Shown piece after piece: positions 8,682 through 15,915 of a stretch of DNA of 38,904 nucleotides (positions are counted from its first letter, which is position 1; every line of letters begins with the position of its first letter). The notes below the pieces were generated by a model. That model did not search any database, was not told where the DNA came from, and saw only the letters and a list, made by a program, of their open reading frames with translations. The position numbers and the translations under genes were made by a program. Origin of the DNA: an uncultured Bacteroidales bacterium (GTDB lineage: Bacteria; Bacteroidota; Bacteroidia; Bacteroidales; UBA932); contig CABUIX010000017.1 in NCBI GenBank assembly GCA_902491795.1, forward strand, positions 1-38,904. The letters run 5' to 3'.

Positions 8682-8689
8682 CAAAAATA
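8682..8689 (-). promoter_or_regulatory. Candidate -7 box of the metallophosphatase promoter
   Basis: The minus strand reads TATTTTTG (TAnnTTTG), ending five bases before the ATG at 8677. If used, transcription would begin at or next to the start codon, giving a leaderless or nearly leaderless message. No clear -33 box. Confidence 0.35.
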
Positions 8690-8776
8690 GTGAGAATCCG
8701 TCATTCCGCTTTGCGGTATTGCGCAAAAAATCGTATTATTATCCGTTGCACGGAATCAACCATAACAATTGACTAT

Positions 8777-9610
8777 ATGAAAAAAGCCATGACCATTTTT
8801 GCGGCCCTGCTCGTGCTGCTGGGCTGCAATTCACAGAAAAAAGCCGACAAGATGAAGGACAACAAGACAAAGAGCATCGTGCTCTATTACTCCCAGACAG
8901 GTACCACACAGAAAGCCGCCCAGGAATTCGCTGAACTGCTAGGCGCCGACATCCTGCGCATTGAGACGCAGACCCCGTACGACGGGACGTACCAGGAAAC
9001 CATAGCCCGCGCCCAGAAGGAAATGGCGGACAAGACCATGCCGGCCCTCAAGGACCTTGACACCGACCTTTCCGGCTACGACACCATATTCCTCGGATAT
9101 CCGATATGGTTCGGAACCTATGCACTGCCAATCGCGTCGCTCGTCAGCGAAAACGACTTCACAGGCAAGACAATCGTTCCATTCTGCACATTCGGCAGCG
9201 GCGGACTCGAGGCAAGTACCAAGGACCTGAAGAATGCGCTTCCCAAGGCTGAAATCCTTGAGGGATATGGGGTGAGGACCGCCCGCATCGAAAAAGCCCC
9301 AGCAGAAATTGACCATTTCCTCAAGTCCAACGGATATATCGAGGGTGAATTCGAGACGCTGCCTGAATATTCGGAGCAGAAACCCGTTACGGAAGAAGAG
9401 GCAGCAATTTTCGATGCCGCCTGCAGCGATTACCAGTATCCGCTCGGGACTCCGGTCAGCGTGGGCATGCGGACGACATCAGCCGGCACCGACTACTGCT
9501 TCACTGCCAAGAGCAAGGATGCGGCCGGCAACGATGTCAATGCAACCATCTATGTGACTGTCGGCAAGGAGTCCGGGGCAAAACCGGAGTTCACCAAAGT
9601 CGTAAGATGA
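8777..9610 (+). CDS. Flavodoxin-domain lipoprotein
   Basis: A 277-residue predicted lipoprotein carrying a flavodoxin fold. The N terminus is an SPII signal (ALLVLLGC, lipidated Cys17) followed by a Lys-rich linker. The flavodoxin domain (about 32-190) has the FMN phosphate loop YYSQTGTTQKAAQ, the LGYPIWFGTYALP stretch and TFGSGG. An extra C-terminal region of some 80 residues, with a TDYCFTAKSKDAAGNDVNATI segment, belongs to no family I recognise. Most flavodoxins are cytosolic, so an envelope-anchored one suggests electron transfer to an extracytoplasmic partner; this is inference. The start at 8777 gives the signal peptide; the upstream extension to 8690 does not look coding. Confidence 0.85.
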   Translation: MKKAMTIFAALLVLLGCNSQKKADKMKDNKTKSIVLYYSQTGTTQKAAQEFAELLGADILRIETQTPYDGTYQETIARAQKEMADKTMPALKDLDTDLSGYDTIFLGYPIWFGTYALPIASLVSENDFTGKTIVPFCTFGSGGLEASTKDLKNALPKAEILEGYGVRTARIEKAPAEIDHFLKSNGYIEGEFETLPEYSEQKPVTEEEAAIFDAACSDYQYPLGTPVSVGMRTTSAGTDYCFTAKSKDAAGNDVNATIYVTVGKESGAKPEFTKVVR

Positions 9611-9633
9611 CCGCAGAAACATCACTGCTGCAG

Positions 9634-9661
9634 AAAAGTCCGGCAAAATAGCCGGACTTTT
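9634..9661. terminator. Bidirectional terminator
   Basis: An 11-bp perfect stem (AAAAGTCCGGC, 9634-9644, and GCCGGACTTTT, 9651-9661) has a 6-base loop. The A-run on one side and T-run on the other let it serve both the flavodoxin lipoprotein gene and the convergent MFS gene. Confidence 0.85.
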
Positions 9662-9662
9662 C

Positions 9663-10841
9663 TTATCTTAATTTGTTGGCCTCAAAATGAGAGCGGACCT
9701 TGAGAAAATACCACAAGACCCCGCAGGCATTGACCGCAAGCGCTGCCCAGAACGCGGCATGATAGCCGAAATGTTCAGAAAGCATTCCGCCGAACAGTAC
9801 ACCAAGGCCGAGACCCGCATCCCATGAGGTCAGGATGGATGAATTTGCAGTGCCTCTCTGGTTGTTTTCGGCGAGATTCACGAACATGTTCTGGAACGCC
9901 GGATACATGTGACCGTTGCCCAGTCCGATAATGAAAGCGGAAGCATAATAGCCTATCGGGTTGCCTACGGCGGCGAAAACCAGATAGCCGCACATCGATG
10001 CAAGACATCCGGCCGAAGCATTGAAGCTTACCCTGTTCTCCCGCAGGGCCTTGGCACCGGTAAGGCGTGAGACAATGAGACCGATAGCGAACAGAGTGAA
10101 GAATATTCCGGTGCCGCTGGTGATTCCCAGCTCCTCCTTGCCGTAAATCGCGACATAGGTCGACACGACTCCGTAGCTGAAGGAATAGCACATCATCGCC
10201 AGGGCCTCCCTCCATCCCTTGAGCAGGAAGAAGCGGTCGAGTGAAATGACCTTCTTCTCTGGCCTGAAATCCCTCTTGGGCAACTTTATTGACGAGTCAA
10301 TGAGCAGACCGGCGAACGAGAATCCTGTCGATATCCAGAACAATGCGTGGAAATCTCCCCTGAAGGCCTGCAGCATGTATATTGCCAGCACCGGCCCCAT
10401 GGCTGTAGCAAGATTGTTGCTCAGACCGTAGTAGCCTATTCCCTCGCTCCTGCGGGATGAAGGCAGCACATCGATAGCCACGGTGCTGGCCGCAACCGTC
10501 GTGGCCCCGAACGGTGCTCCGTGAAGTGTGCGGAAAAGGGTGAACATGGTCAATGTTCCTGCGACGATGTAGCCGAAGAAAAGCAGGAAGAAGAAGAAGT
10601 TGCAGACCAGCAGAACGACCTTGCGCGGATAATTGTCGACAACATAGCCGCTGAAAGGCCTGATTACAAGGGCCATCAGCGTATACCCGGCCAGCGCCAT
10701 CCCGATCGTGTCGTTCGAAGCCCCGAAAGTCTCGCTGAGATACAGGGGCAGCAGCGGCACAATCAGCGTGAACGAGAAATTCAGCAGGAAATTTCCCGTC
10801 CATATCTTGAGATAATTGCTGTTCCAAAGTTTATCTGCCAT
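9663..10841 (-). CDS. Major facilitator superfamily transporter
   Basis: A 392-residue inner-membrane MFS protein with about twelve hydrophobic helices. The loop after TM2 carries the MFS motif A variant RPFSGYVVDNYPRK. A central cytoplasmic loop near residue 190 is rich in Lys and Arg. It resembles the arabinose-efflux-permease/multidrug group, but no substrate can be assigned. Its first 11 bases overlap the end of tcdA, so it is probably translated from the same message. A bidirectional terminator follows immediately. Confidence 0.85.
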   Translation of the reverse strand: MADKLWNSNYLKIWTGNFLLNFSFTLIVPLLPLYLSETFGASNDTIGMALAGYTLMALVIRPFSGYVVDNYPRKVVLLVCNFFFFLLFFGYIVAGTLTMFTLFRTLHGAPFGATTVAASTVAIDVLPSSRRSEGIGYYGLSNNLATAMGPVLAIYMLQAFRGDFHALFWISTGFSFAGLLIDSSIKLPKRDFRPEKKVISLDRFFLLKGWREALAMMCYSFSYGVVSTYVAIYGKEELGITSGTGIFFTLFAIGLIVSRLTGAKALRENRVSFNASAGCLASMCGYLVFAAVGNPIGYYASAFIIGLGNGHMYPAFQNMFVNLAENNQRGTANSSILTSWDAGLGLGVLFGGMLSEHFGYHAAFWAALAVNACGVLWYFLKVRSHFEANKLR

Positions 10842-11622
10842 CCGGTGCCTCCCCCATTACTGTCTTGCGGTATATGTCGTCTATTACCAGTCCGGCAAGC
10901 GTCATCCCGAAAATCGCGGTAACCGGAGCCGTCGTCCCGTTTACCACTGCCTTGCCGGACGATGCCGCCTCTTCTCCGAGAGCAGCCCTGTCCATGCCTG
11001 ACTCTCCCCTGTTTTCCAAAACCTCGTCCCCGTAGACGCAGATGAACGAATGCTCCGGCATTCTTCCGGCCTTTCTGATTTTCTTGCGGAGGGCAGCTCC
11101 CAGAGGACAGTCCCTGACTTTCCAGAAATTTGCCGTATGCACGCGGGTGGGGTCTATTTTCAGAGCCGCGCCCATGGATGAATAGAACACTGCTCCAGTG
11201 GAAGAAGCGTCAATGATCAGCCTGACCTTGTTTTTCAGGGTATCAATGGCATCGATGATGTAATCGTAGCTCCCGAGATCGAATTCCGGTGCGGTTTCGT
11301 CACAATACACCTTGTCAACAGCCGAAATCTCCGCGTTGGGATTGATGTCGAGCAGTCTTTCCTTCAGGACTTCAACCTTCGGTCTGCCGACGCTGCTGAC
11401 AGTCGCCATCAGCTGTCGGTTGATGTTGCTCATGCTGACATCATCGGAATCAACGATTGCAAGATGACGGATCCCCGAACGGACCAGTCCCTCGGCGCAC
11501 CAGCTTCCGACACCTCCGACGCCCAGTATTATCACTTTCTTTGAAGCTATTGCCGCCAGGACATCGGAGCCGAGCAGCAATTCCGTCCTCTTGAAAATCT
11601 CTTTTTCGGGATATTCGTTCAT
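10831..11622 (-). CDS. tcdA: tRNA threonylcarbamoyladenosine dehydratase TcdA
   Basis: A 263-residue E1/ThiF/MoeB-like ATPase that cyclises t6A37 of tRNA to ct6A. The nucleotide-binding motif GVGGVGSWCAEGLVRSG lies at about 35-51. It is followed by DSDDVSMSNINRQL, the conserved Asp/Asn/Arg cluster for ATP adenylation, and by the CsdL/TcdA-type C-terminal half (KIDPTRV, DCPLGAALRKKIRK). The start at 11622 has an eight-base Shine-Dalgarno-like AAAGGAGG four bases upstream; the frame extension to 11700 overlaps the promoter. The MFS gene overlaps its end by 11 bases. Confidence 0.92.
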   Translation of the reverse strand: MNEYPEKEIFKRTELLLGSDVLAAIASKKVIILGVGGVGSWCAEGLVRSGIRHLAIVDSDDVSMSNINRQLMATVSSVGRPKVEVLKERLLDINPNAEISAVDKVYCDETAPEFDLGSYDYIIDAIDTLKNKVRLIIDASSTGAVFYSSMGAALKIDPTRVHTANFWKVRDCPLGAALRKKIRKAGRMPEHSFICVYGDEVLENRGESGMDRAALGEEAASSGKAVVNGTTAPVTAIFGMTLAGLVIDDIYRKTVMGEAPDGR

Positions 11623-11626
11623 AGCG

Positions 11627-11634
11627 CCTCCTTT
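11627..11634 (-). promoter_or_regulatory. Strong Shine-Dalgarno before tcdA
   Basis: The minus strand reads AAAGGAGG, fully complementary to the canonical 16S anti-SD, four bases before the ATG at 11622. Bacteroidota genes usually lack SD sequences, so this one stands out and fixes the start. Confidence 0.6.
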
Positions 11635-11641
11635 CAGGCAG

Positions 11642-11649
11642 CAAATATA
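11642..11649 (-). promoter_or_regulatory. Candidate -7 box of the tcdA promoter
   Basis: The minus strand reads TATATTTG (TAnnTTTG), 20 bases before the tcdA start. Its core octamer is the same as at the CDF and acyltransferase genes. Confidence 0.45.
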
Positions 11650-11671
11650 CTGACAAGACGCGAATTTTTCG

Positions 11672-11679
11672 TATCTTCG
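11672..11679 (+). promoter_or_regulatory. Candidate -7 box of the ridA promoter
   Basis: TATCTTCG differs by one base from TAnnTTTG and lies 24 bases before the ridA ATG. No clear -33 box. Confidence 0.35.
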
Positions 11680-11703
11680 GCCAAACATTGAAAACCCCAA
11701 AGA

Positions 11704-12078
11704 ATGAAAAAGACAATCGCATCACCAAAGGCCCCAGCAGCGGTCGGCCCCTATTCACAGGCAATAGAACTCAACGGAACCCTCTACATCTCAGGGCAGC
11801 TGCCTTCCGATCCGGCAACAGGAGAGATTCCCGAAGGCATAGAGGCTCAGACACGCCGTTCTCTGGACAACCTCGGCTATATTCTCGAAGAGGCAGGACT
11901 GAGTTTTGACGACGTTGTCAAGACAACCGTGCTGCTCGATGACATTGCCAACTTCGGAGCAATGAACGCGGTCTACGCCGAATACTTCAAGGGTGACAAG
12001 CCTGCACGCGTCTGCTACCAGGTCGCAGCTCTTCCGAAAGGAGCCAAAGTGGAAATAGACGCCATAGCGGGAAAATAG
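11704..12078 (+). CDS. ridA: RidA family enamine/imine deaminase
   Basis: A 124-residue RidA (YjgF/YER057c/UK114) protein that hydrolyses reactive enamines and imines such as 2-aminoacrylate, releasing ammonia and protecting PLP enzymes. The diagnostic segments are PAAVGPYSQAIE near the N terminus, YISGQLP, and the C-terminal active-site block GDKPARVCYQVAALPKGAKV, which includes the substrate-binding Arg. Length is standard. It is a single gene with its own weak promoter element and a strong terminator. Confidence 0.94.
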   Translation: MKKTIASPKAPAAVGPYSQAIELNGTLYISGQLPSDPATGEIPEGIEAQTRRSLDNLGYILEEAGLSFDDVVKTTVLLDDIANFGAMNAVYAEYFKGDKPARVCYQVAALPKGAKVEIDAIAGK

Positions 12079-12102
12079 ACACAAACATTCATTCCTGAAT
12101 TC

Positions 12103-12131
12103 AAGAAGGCCGGAATAGTTCCGGCCTTCTT
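12103..12131. terminator. Bidirectional terminator after ridA
   Basis: A 13-bp perfect stem (AAGAAGGCCGGAA at 12103-12115, TTCCGGCCTTCTT at 12119-12131) has a 3-base loop. It lies between ridA and the convergent SLC13 gene and can serve both. Confidence 0.8.
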
Positions 12132-12147
12132 GCGTAAATGTACGCCG

Positions 12148-14007
12148 TCAGAAAGGGAAAAGCAGCGGCAGCACAAGTATCATCACAATCCCCATGATGA
12201 CCTGGAGCGGGACTCCGACCTTGACATAATCCATGAAGGTGTACTGACCGGCAGACATCACCAGCGCATTGGGCGGTGTCGAGAACGGCGAAGCAAAGCA
12301 CATGCTGGCAGCCACCGTCACTGCAAACATGAACGGCACCGGACTCACTCCGATCTGAATTGCACTCTGCAGGGCGATGGGCGCCATCAGCAGGGCTGTC
12401 ACCGTGTTGCTTATAAACATGGTCATCAGGGATGTGGTGAAATAAATGCCGGCCAGCAGGGCAAGAGGGCCGAAACCGCCAATGCTGTTCACAAGAATAT
12501 TCGATATCAAATCCGAAATTCCGGTCTTCTCAAGCGCCAGGGACATTGGCATCATCGCGGCAAAAAGCACTATGGTCTGCCAGTTTATCGTCTTGTAGGC
12601 CGCTTCCATACCCCTTACACAACCGGTAATGATCATCAGTACCGCGGCAAGAAGAACAGCCGTGACAGGAGCAACAGGGATGAAGTCAAACACCATGAGA
12701 ACGATCATCAGCAGCATTATGAATGCAGCTATCGGAGCCTTGTAGTCCAGAGTGACCTTGGCGGCCTCCTCAAGCGGCTGCCCGAGCACGACCCAGTCCT
12801 CATCCTCTTTCGAGAGCCTCGCTATGTCCTTCCAGTCTCCCTGCACAAGAAGCACGTCACCTTCATGCATCTTCACGTCACCGATGTCGTGCAGAAGATA
12901 ATCCTGCTTGCGGCGGATGCCGAGCACGTTCACATTGAATTTTTCACGGAAATCCGCCTCCTTTACCGTATGGTTGTTGATCCTTGACGACGACATCAGC
13001 AGCACCTCGGCGATTCCTATGTCATAGAAGTCGAGGGAAGCCGCATCGTTCTTGTTTTCTTCCGTGCTGTGGTCGTCCATCACCGTCAGCCCGTATGCCG
13101 AAGCGAAGCGCTGGACCTGCTCCTGGCGACCGGACAGATAAAGCACGTCGTTCTCCTCAAGCACGGTGTCCGGAGCCGAATACTGCTTCAGCGTGCGCAT
13201 GAAACGGTTCTGCACACCGCTGTCCTGACGGCGTATCTCAAGGATGTTGAGTCCGTACTCGCTGCGCAGGTTCAGGCTTCCCATGGTCTTGCCCGCTATT
13301 CCGGAATCCCCGGTGACGCGAACGCGGAAAAGGTTGACCGAAAGTCCGTATTCATTTACAAGCTGGTTCAGCGACTTGTTCCCCGCCCCTCTGCTGTCTG
13401 ACTTCCGGCGCTTGGTAAGGAACAATTTGCTCAAGGGCAACAGCACGATGGTGCCGACAGCCACGCACACCAGTCCTACAGGAAGGAAAGTGAAGAACGA
13501 CAGCCTCCCGTAACCGGCATCTGCCAATGCATCGCTGATTATCATGTTCGGAGGCGTGCCTATCAAGGTCATCATGCCGCCCATGCTGCTCGCGAACGCA
13601 AGCGGCATCAGCAGGCGGCTCGGGTTGGCATTGGCAGTCGCCGCCATACTCACTACTATAGGCAGCATAAGAGCCACGGTGCCGGTGTTGCTGACAAAGG
13701 CTCCGATTCCGGCCGTCGTAAGCACTACAAGCAGGAAAAGACGCATCTCGCTCTTCCCGGCGAGCTTGAGGATCCTGCTGCTTATCATCTTCGCAAGACC
13801 AGTCTGGAAGATTCCTCCGCCGACGATGAAGAGCCCGACCATCATGATCACGGTCGAATTGGAAAAGCCGGACAGTCCCTCCTCCGGGGTCAGTATCTGG
13901 AACACAAGCAGGGCAAGCAGGGCGCACAGCGCAACAAGATCCGACCTGACCTTACCGCTGACGAAGAAAACGATCGCAAGAGCAAGTACTGTTATTGTAA
14001 CCCACAT
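12148..14007 (-). CDS. SLC13/DASS-family permease with two TrkA-C domains
   Basis: A 619-residue inner-membrane permease of the divalent anion:Na+ symporter group, likely taking up dicarboxylates, sulfate or a similar anion. Each half of the transporter has an SNT motif: SNTGTVALMLP in the first and SNTVTALLMAP in the second. Two TrkA-C (RCK_C) regulatory domains lie between them, roughly residues 210-385. This architecture is common among bacterial SLC13-like proteins. Substrate and regulatory ligand cannot be read from the sequence. It has its own candidate -7 box in the 48-base gap after the acyltransferase gene. Confidence 0.9.
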   Translation of the reverse strand: MWVTITVLALAIVFFVSGKVRSDLVALCALLALLVFQILTPEEGLSGFSNSTVIMMVGLFIVGGGIFQTGLAKMISSRILKLAGKSEMRLFLLVVLTTAGIGAFVSNTGTVALMLPIVVSMAATANANPSRLLMPLAFASSMGGMMTLIGTPPNMIISDALADAGYGRLSFFTFLPVGLVCVAVGTIVLLPLSKLFLTKRRKSDSRGAGNKSLNQLVNEYGLSVNLFRVRVTGDSGIAGKTMGSLNLRSEYGLNILEIRRQDSGVQNRFMRTLKQYSAPDTVLEENDVLYLSGRQEQVQRFASAYGLTVMDDHSTEENKNDAASLDFYDIGIAEVLLMSSSRINNHTVKEADFREKFNVNVLGIRRKQDYLLHDIGDVKMHEGDVLLVQGDWKDIARLSKEDEDWVVLGQPLEEAAKVTLDYKAPIAAFIMLLMIVLMVFDFIPVAPVTAVLLAAVLMIITGCVRGMEAAYKTINWQTIVLFAAMMPMSLALEKTGISDLISNILVNSIGGFGPLALLAGIYFTTSLMTMFISNTVTALLMAPIALQSAIQIGVSPVPFMFAVTVAASMCFASPFSTPPNALVMSAGQYTFMDYVKVGVPLQVIMGIVMILVLPLLFPF

Positions 14008-14032
14008 GATTCTTCATTTTTCGCTAACCATA

Positions 14033-14040
14033 CAAAGTTA
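14033..14040 (-). promoter_or_regulatory. Candidate -7 box of the SLC13 gene promoter
   Basis: The minus strand reads TAACTTTG, an exact TAnnTTTG match, 26 bases before the start codon. It separates this gene from the co-directional acyltransferase gene. Confidence 0.45.
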
Positions 14041-14055
14041 GCAAAGATTTCTATC

Positions 14056-15243
14056 TTATGCCCTGGAAGGGCGTTTCAGCCAATGTTCGGTAAGCCACTG
14101 CCTTACGGGAAGATCATACAGCTTGTATGCAGCCCAGGCCGACCATACGGAAAGCACGAAAACTCCTGCGGAGACAGTCACGTGCATCCAGACCGGCGCA
14201 TCGGGATGATTCAGGGCCCAGCTCATCTGAAGGTACATCAACGGATAATGGGTGATGTAGACAGGATATGAAATGTCGCCGAGGAACTTGCATACTTTCG
14301 TGCTGAAACTTCCTGAAGTCACGCTCCCCGCTCCCGCAATCACAAGCGCCGGAAACATCAAAAAAATGCAGAAACACTGGTAAAGGCCGTCCGGGACACC
14401 GCTGGCGCCTCCGATGCAAGGCATGCCGAGCAGGACAGCAAGCAGCAGTGCACACCACCAGAATCCGCCCTTGAGATGCAGCGGGCTGCCGCTGGGATTC
14501 TTCGCGCTGCGGCGTGACCGCAGGATACGGCTAGTCAGCAGGCCGCATAGGAACGGAAAGAGCAGTCTCGCAAAACCCACGTAAATCTGTTGGGCAGTCA
14601 GGCTCCATCCGCCAATCACATTGAACTTCGGCTCTTCAAAAAGGCCGAAGACGTCCCATCCCATTGTAAGGTCGAGCGTGAAGAAGGCCGCACCGGCACA
14701 CAGCAGCGCAAGCACGGCATTGGGCAGATGCCGCAAAATCAGCGCATAAATGATGTTTCCTATGTATTCGAACATCAGGGTCCAGGCCGGACCGTTGAAG
14801 GAATTCATTTCTGACCATCCCCGGATGTCAAGCCTGCCGTTCCCGCACGGAAGCAGCAGAAGGCTCATGATGAAGCACAGAAGGAACTCCCTCCAACCGG
14901 TGTCCATCACATTCGGGAATCCGGGGCCGTCGGACAGGAAGAACAGGGAGGCACCGACAACAGTGCTGAACACAACCATAGGATGGAGCCTGACAAGGCG
15001 GCGCTTGAAAAATCCCCAAAGCGACATCCTGTCCCAGCGGTCATCGTAGGCATAGCCTATCACGAACCCGCTGAGCAGAAAGAAAAAGTCAACCGCAAGG
15101 TAACCGTGGTTCACGATCTGATATGCGGGACCACGGCTGTAGGTCTCGAAAATATGGAACACGATCACAATGATTGCCGCAACACCCCTCAGTCCGTCCA
15201 GAATCTCGTATCGCGGCTTTGACGCAAGATAAACATTCTTCAT
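14056..15243 (-). CDS. Acyltransferase-3 family membrane protein
   Basis: A 395-residue integral membrane acyltransferase (OafA/NodX-like), which typically O-acetylates surface or secreted glycans. The N terminus carries the family signature YEILDGLRGVAAIIVIVFH, with the likely catalytic His, then HGYLAVDFFFLLSGFVI and FFKRRLVRLHPM. About ten membrane helices follow, ending in GDISYPVYITHYPLMY, another family block. The frame is open to 15696, but that extension is antisense to the vsr gene. The start at 15243 precedes the conserved domain directly and follows a -7 box. No glycan-assembly genes are adjacent, so the acceptor is unknown. Confidence 0.9.
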   Translation of the reverse strand: MKNVYLASKPRYEILDGLRGVAAIIVIVFHIFETYSRGPAYQIVNHGYLAVDFFFLLSGFVIGYAYDDRWDRMSLWGFFKRRLVRLHPMVVFSTVVGASLFFLSDGPGFPNVMDTGWREFLLCFIMSLLLLPCGNGRLDIRGWSEMNSFNGPAWTLMFEYIGNIIYALILRHLPNAVLALLCAGAAFFTLDLTMGWDVFGLFEEPKFNVIGGWSLTAQQIYVGFARLLFPFLCGLLTSRILRSRRSAKNPSGSPLHLKGGFWWCALLLAVLLGMPCIGGASGVPDGLYQCFCIFLMFPALVIAGAGSVTSGSFSTKVCKFLGDISYPVYITHYPLMYLQMSWALNHPDAPVWMHVTVSAGVFVLSVWSAWAAYKLYDLPVRQWLTEHWLKRPSRA

Positions 15244-15264
15244 GCCCAGTCGGTTTAACAAATA

Positions 15265-15272
15265 CAAATATA
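15265..15272 (-). promoter_or_regulatory. Candidate -7 box of the acyltransferase promoter
   Basis: The minus strand reads TATATTTG, an exact TAnnTTTG match, 22 bases before the ATG at 15243. It supports that start. Confidence 0.5.
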
Positions 15273-15283
15273 CCGTTTTTTTG

Positions 15284-15291
15284 TATCTTCG
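15284..15291 (+). promoter_or_regulatory. Candidate -7 box of the vsr promoter
   Basis: TATCTTCG, one mismatch to TAnnTTTG and identical to the octamer before ridA, lies 13 bases before the vsr ATG. Confidence 0.35.
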
Positions 15292-15304
15292 GGTTCCGCA
15301 AGCC

Positions 15305-15889
15305 ATGCCAGACAAAATGACACCCCAACAGCGGCACAACTGCATGTCGCACATACGTTCGGCGGACACCCGTCCCGAACTTGCCATACGCAGGGAACTC
15401 TGGCACCGCGGATACAGATTCCGCACCAACGTCGCCGGACTTCCGGGCAAGCCTGACATTGTGCTGGCAAAATACCGCACCGCCATTTTCGTGAACGGAT
15501 GCTTCTGGCACGGCCACTCCGGATGCCCGAAATTCGTTTTGCCCGAAACCAACAGGGAATTCTGGGAACAAAAGATACGACGCAACAGGGAAAGGGACCT
15601 TGTCAACAACGAAAGGATGGAACTTCTGGCATGGAATGTCATCACGGTTTGGGAGTGCGAGCTCTCCAGGACCGAACTCCCGAAAACCGCCGACAAGATT
15701 GCCGGTCAACTTCTGCAGAACAAGTCAAGATGGGACGATTTCAGGCTCAGAAGAAAGAACGACAAGGCTTTTGCCAAAGAGCAGCAGGCAAAGCGCAAAA
15801 TGGTACTCGAACAAATGGAGGCCGAGATTGACGGCATGTTCAGCATCCCGCCGGGAATAAGGAAACTTTCCAAATCCGAATCTTTGTGA
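15305..15889 (+). CDS. vsr: Very short patch repair endonuclease (Vsr-like)
   Basis: A 194-residue member of the Vsr nuclease family, which nicks DNA 5' of the T in T:G mismatches left by deamination of 5-methylcytosine. Seen: the N-terminal MSHIRSADTRPELAIRREL, the catalytic stretch LPGKPDIVL with Asp, the zinc/active-site block FVNGCFWHGHSGCP, and ETNREFWEQKIRRNRERD. A basic tail of about 50 residues extends past the usual end. Vsr normally sits beside a cytosine-5 methyltransferase, but none is visible here. The start at 15305 was chosen because the frame upstream is antisense to the acyltransferase. Its stop overlaps a possible GTG start of the next gene. Confidence 0.9.
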   Translation: MPDKMTPQQRHNCMSHIRSADTRPELAIRRELWHRGYRFRTNVAGLPGKPDIVLAKYRTAIFVNGCFWHGHSGCPKFVLPETNREFWEQKIRRNRERDLVNNERMELLAWNVITVWECELSRTELPKTADKIAGQLLQNKSRWDDFRLRRKNDKAFAKEQQAKRKMVLEQMEAEIDGMFSIPPGIRKLSKSESL

Positions 15890-15915
15890 CAACAGACAAA
15901 TTTAACCGCTATATC

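Noticed and set aside
12130..12987. 285-codon plus-strand frame, rich in His and Arg
   Set aside because: It lies antisense to the SLC13 permease, and its composition is an artefact of the opposite strand.
15244..15696. Upstream extension of the acyltransferase frame to 546 codons
   Set aside because: It is antisense to vsr, contains no acyltransferase homology and lies upstream of the -7 box.
15886..15915. GTG start for the dehydrogenase homologue overlapping the vsr stop
   Set aside because: The ten added residues show no family resemblance; the ATG at 15916 is closer to the first conserved strand. Coupling to vsr remains possible.
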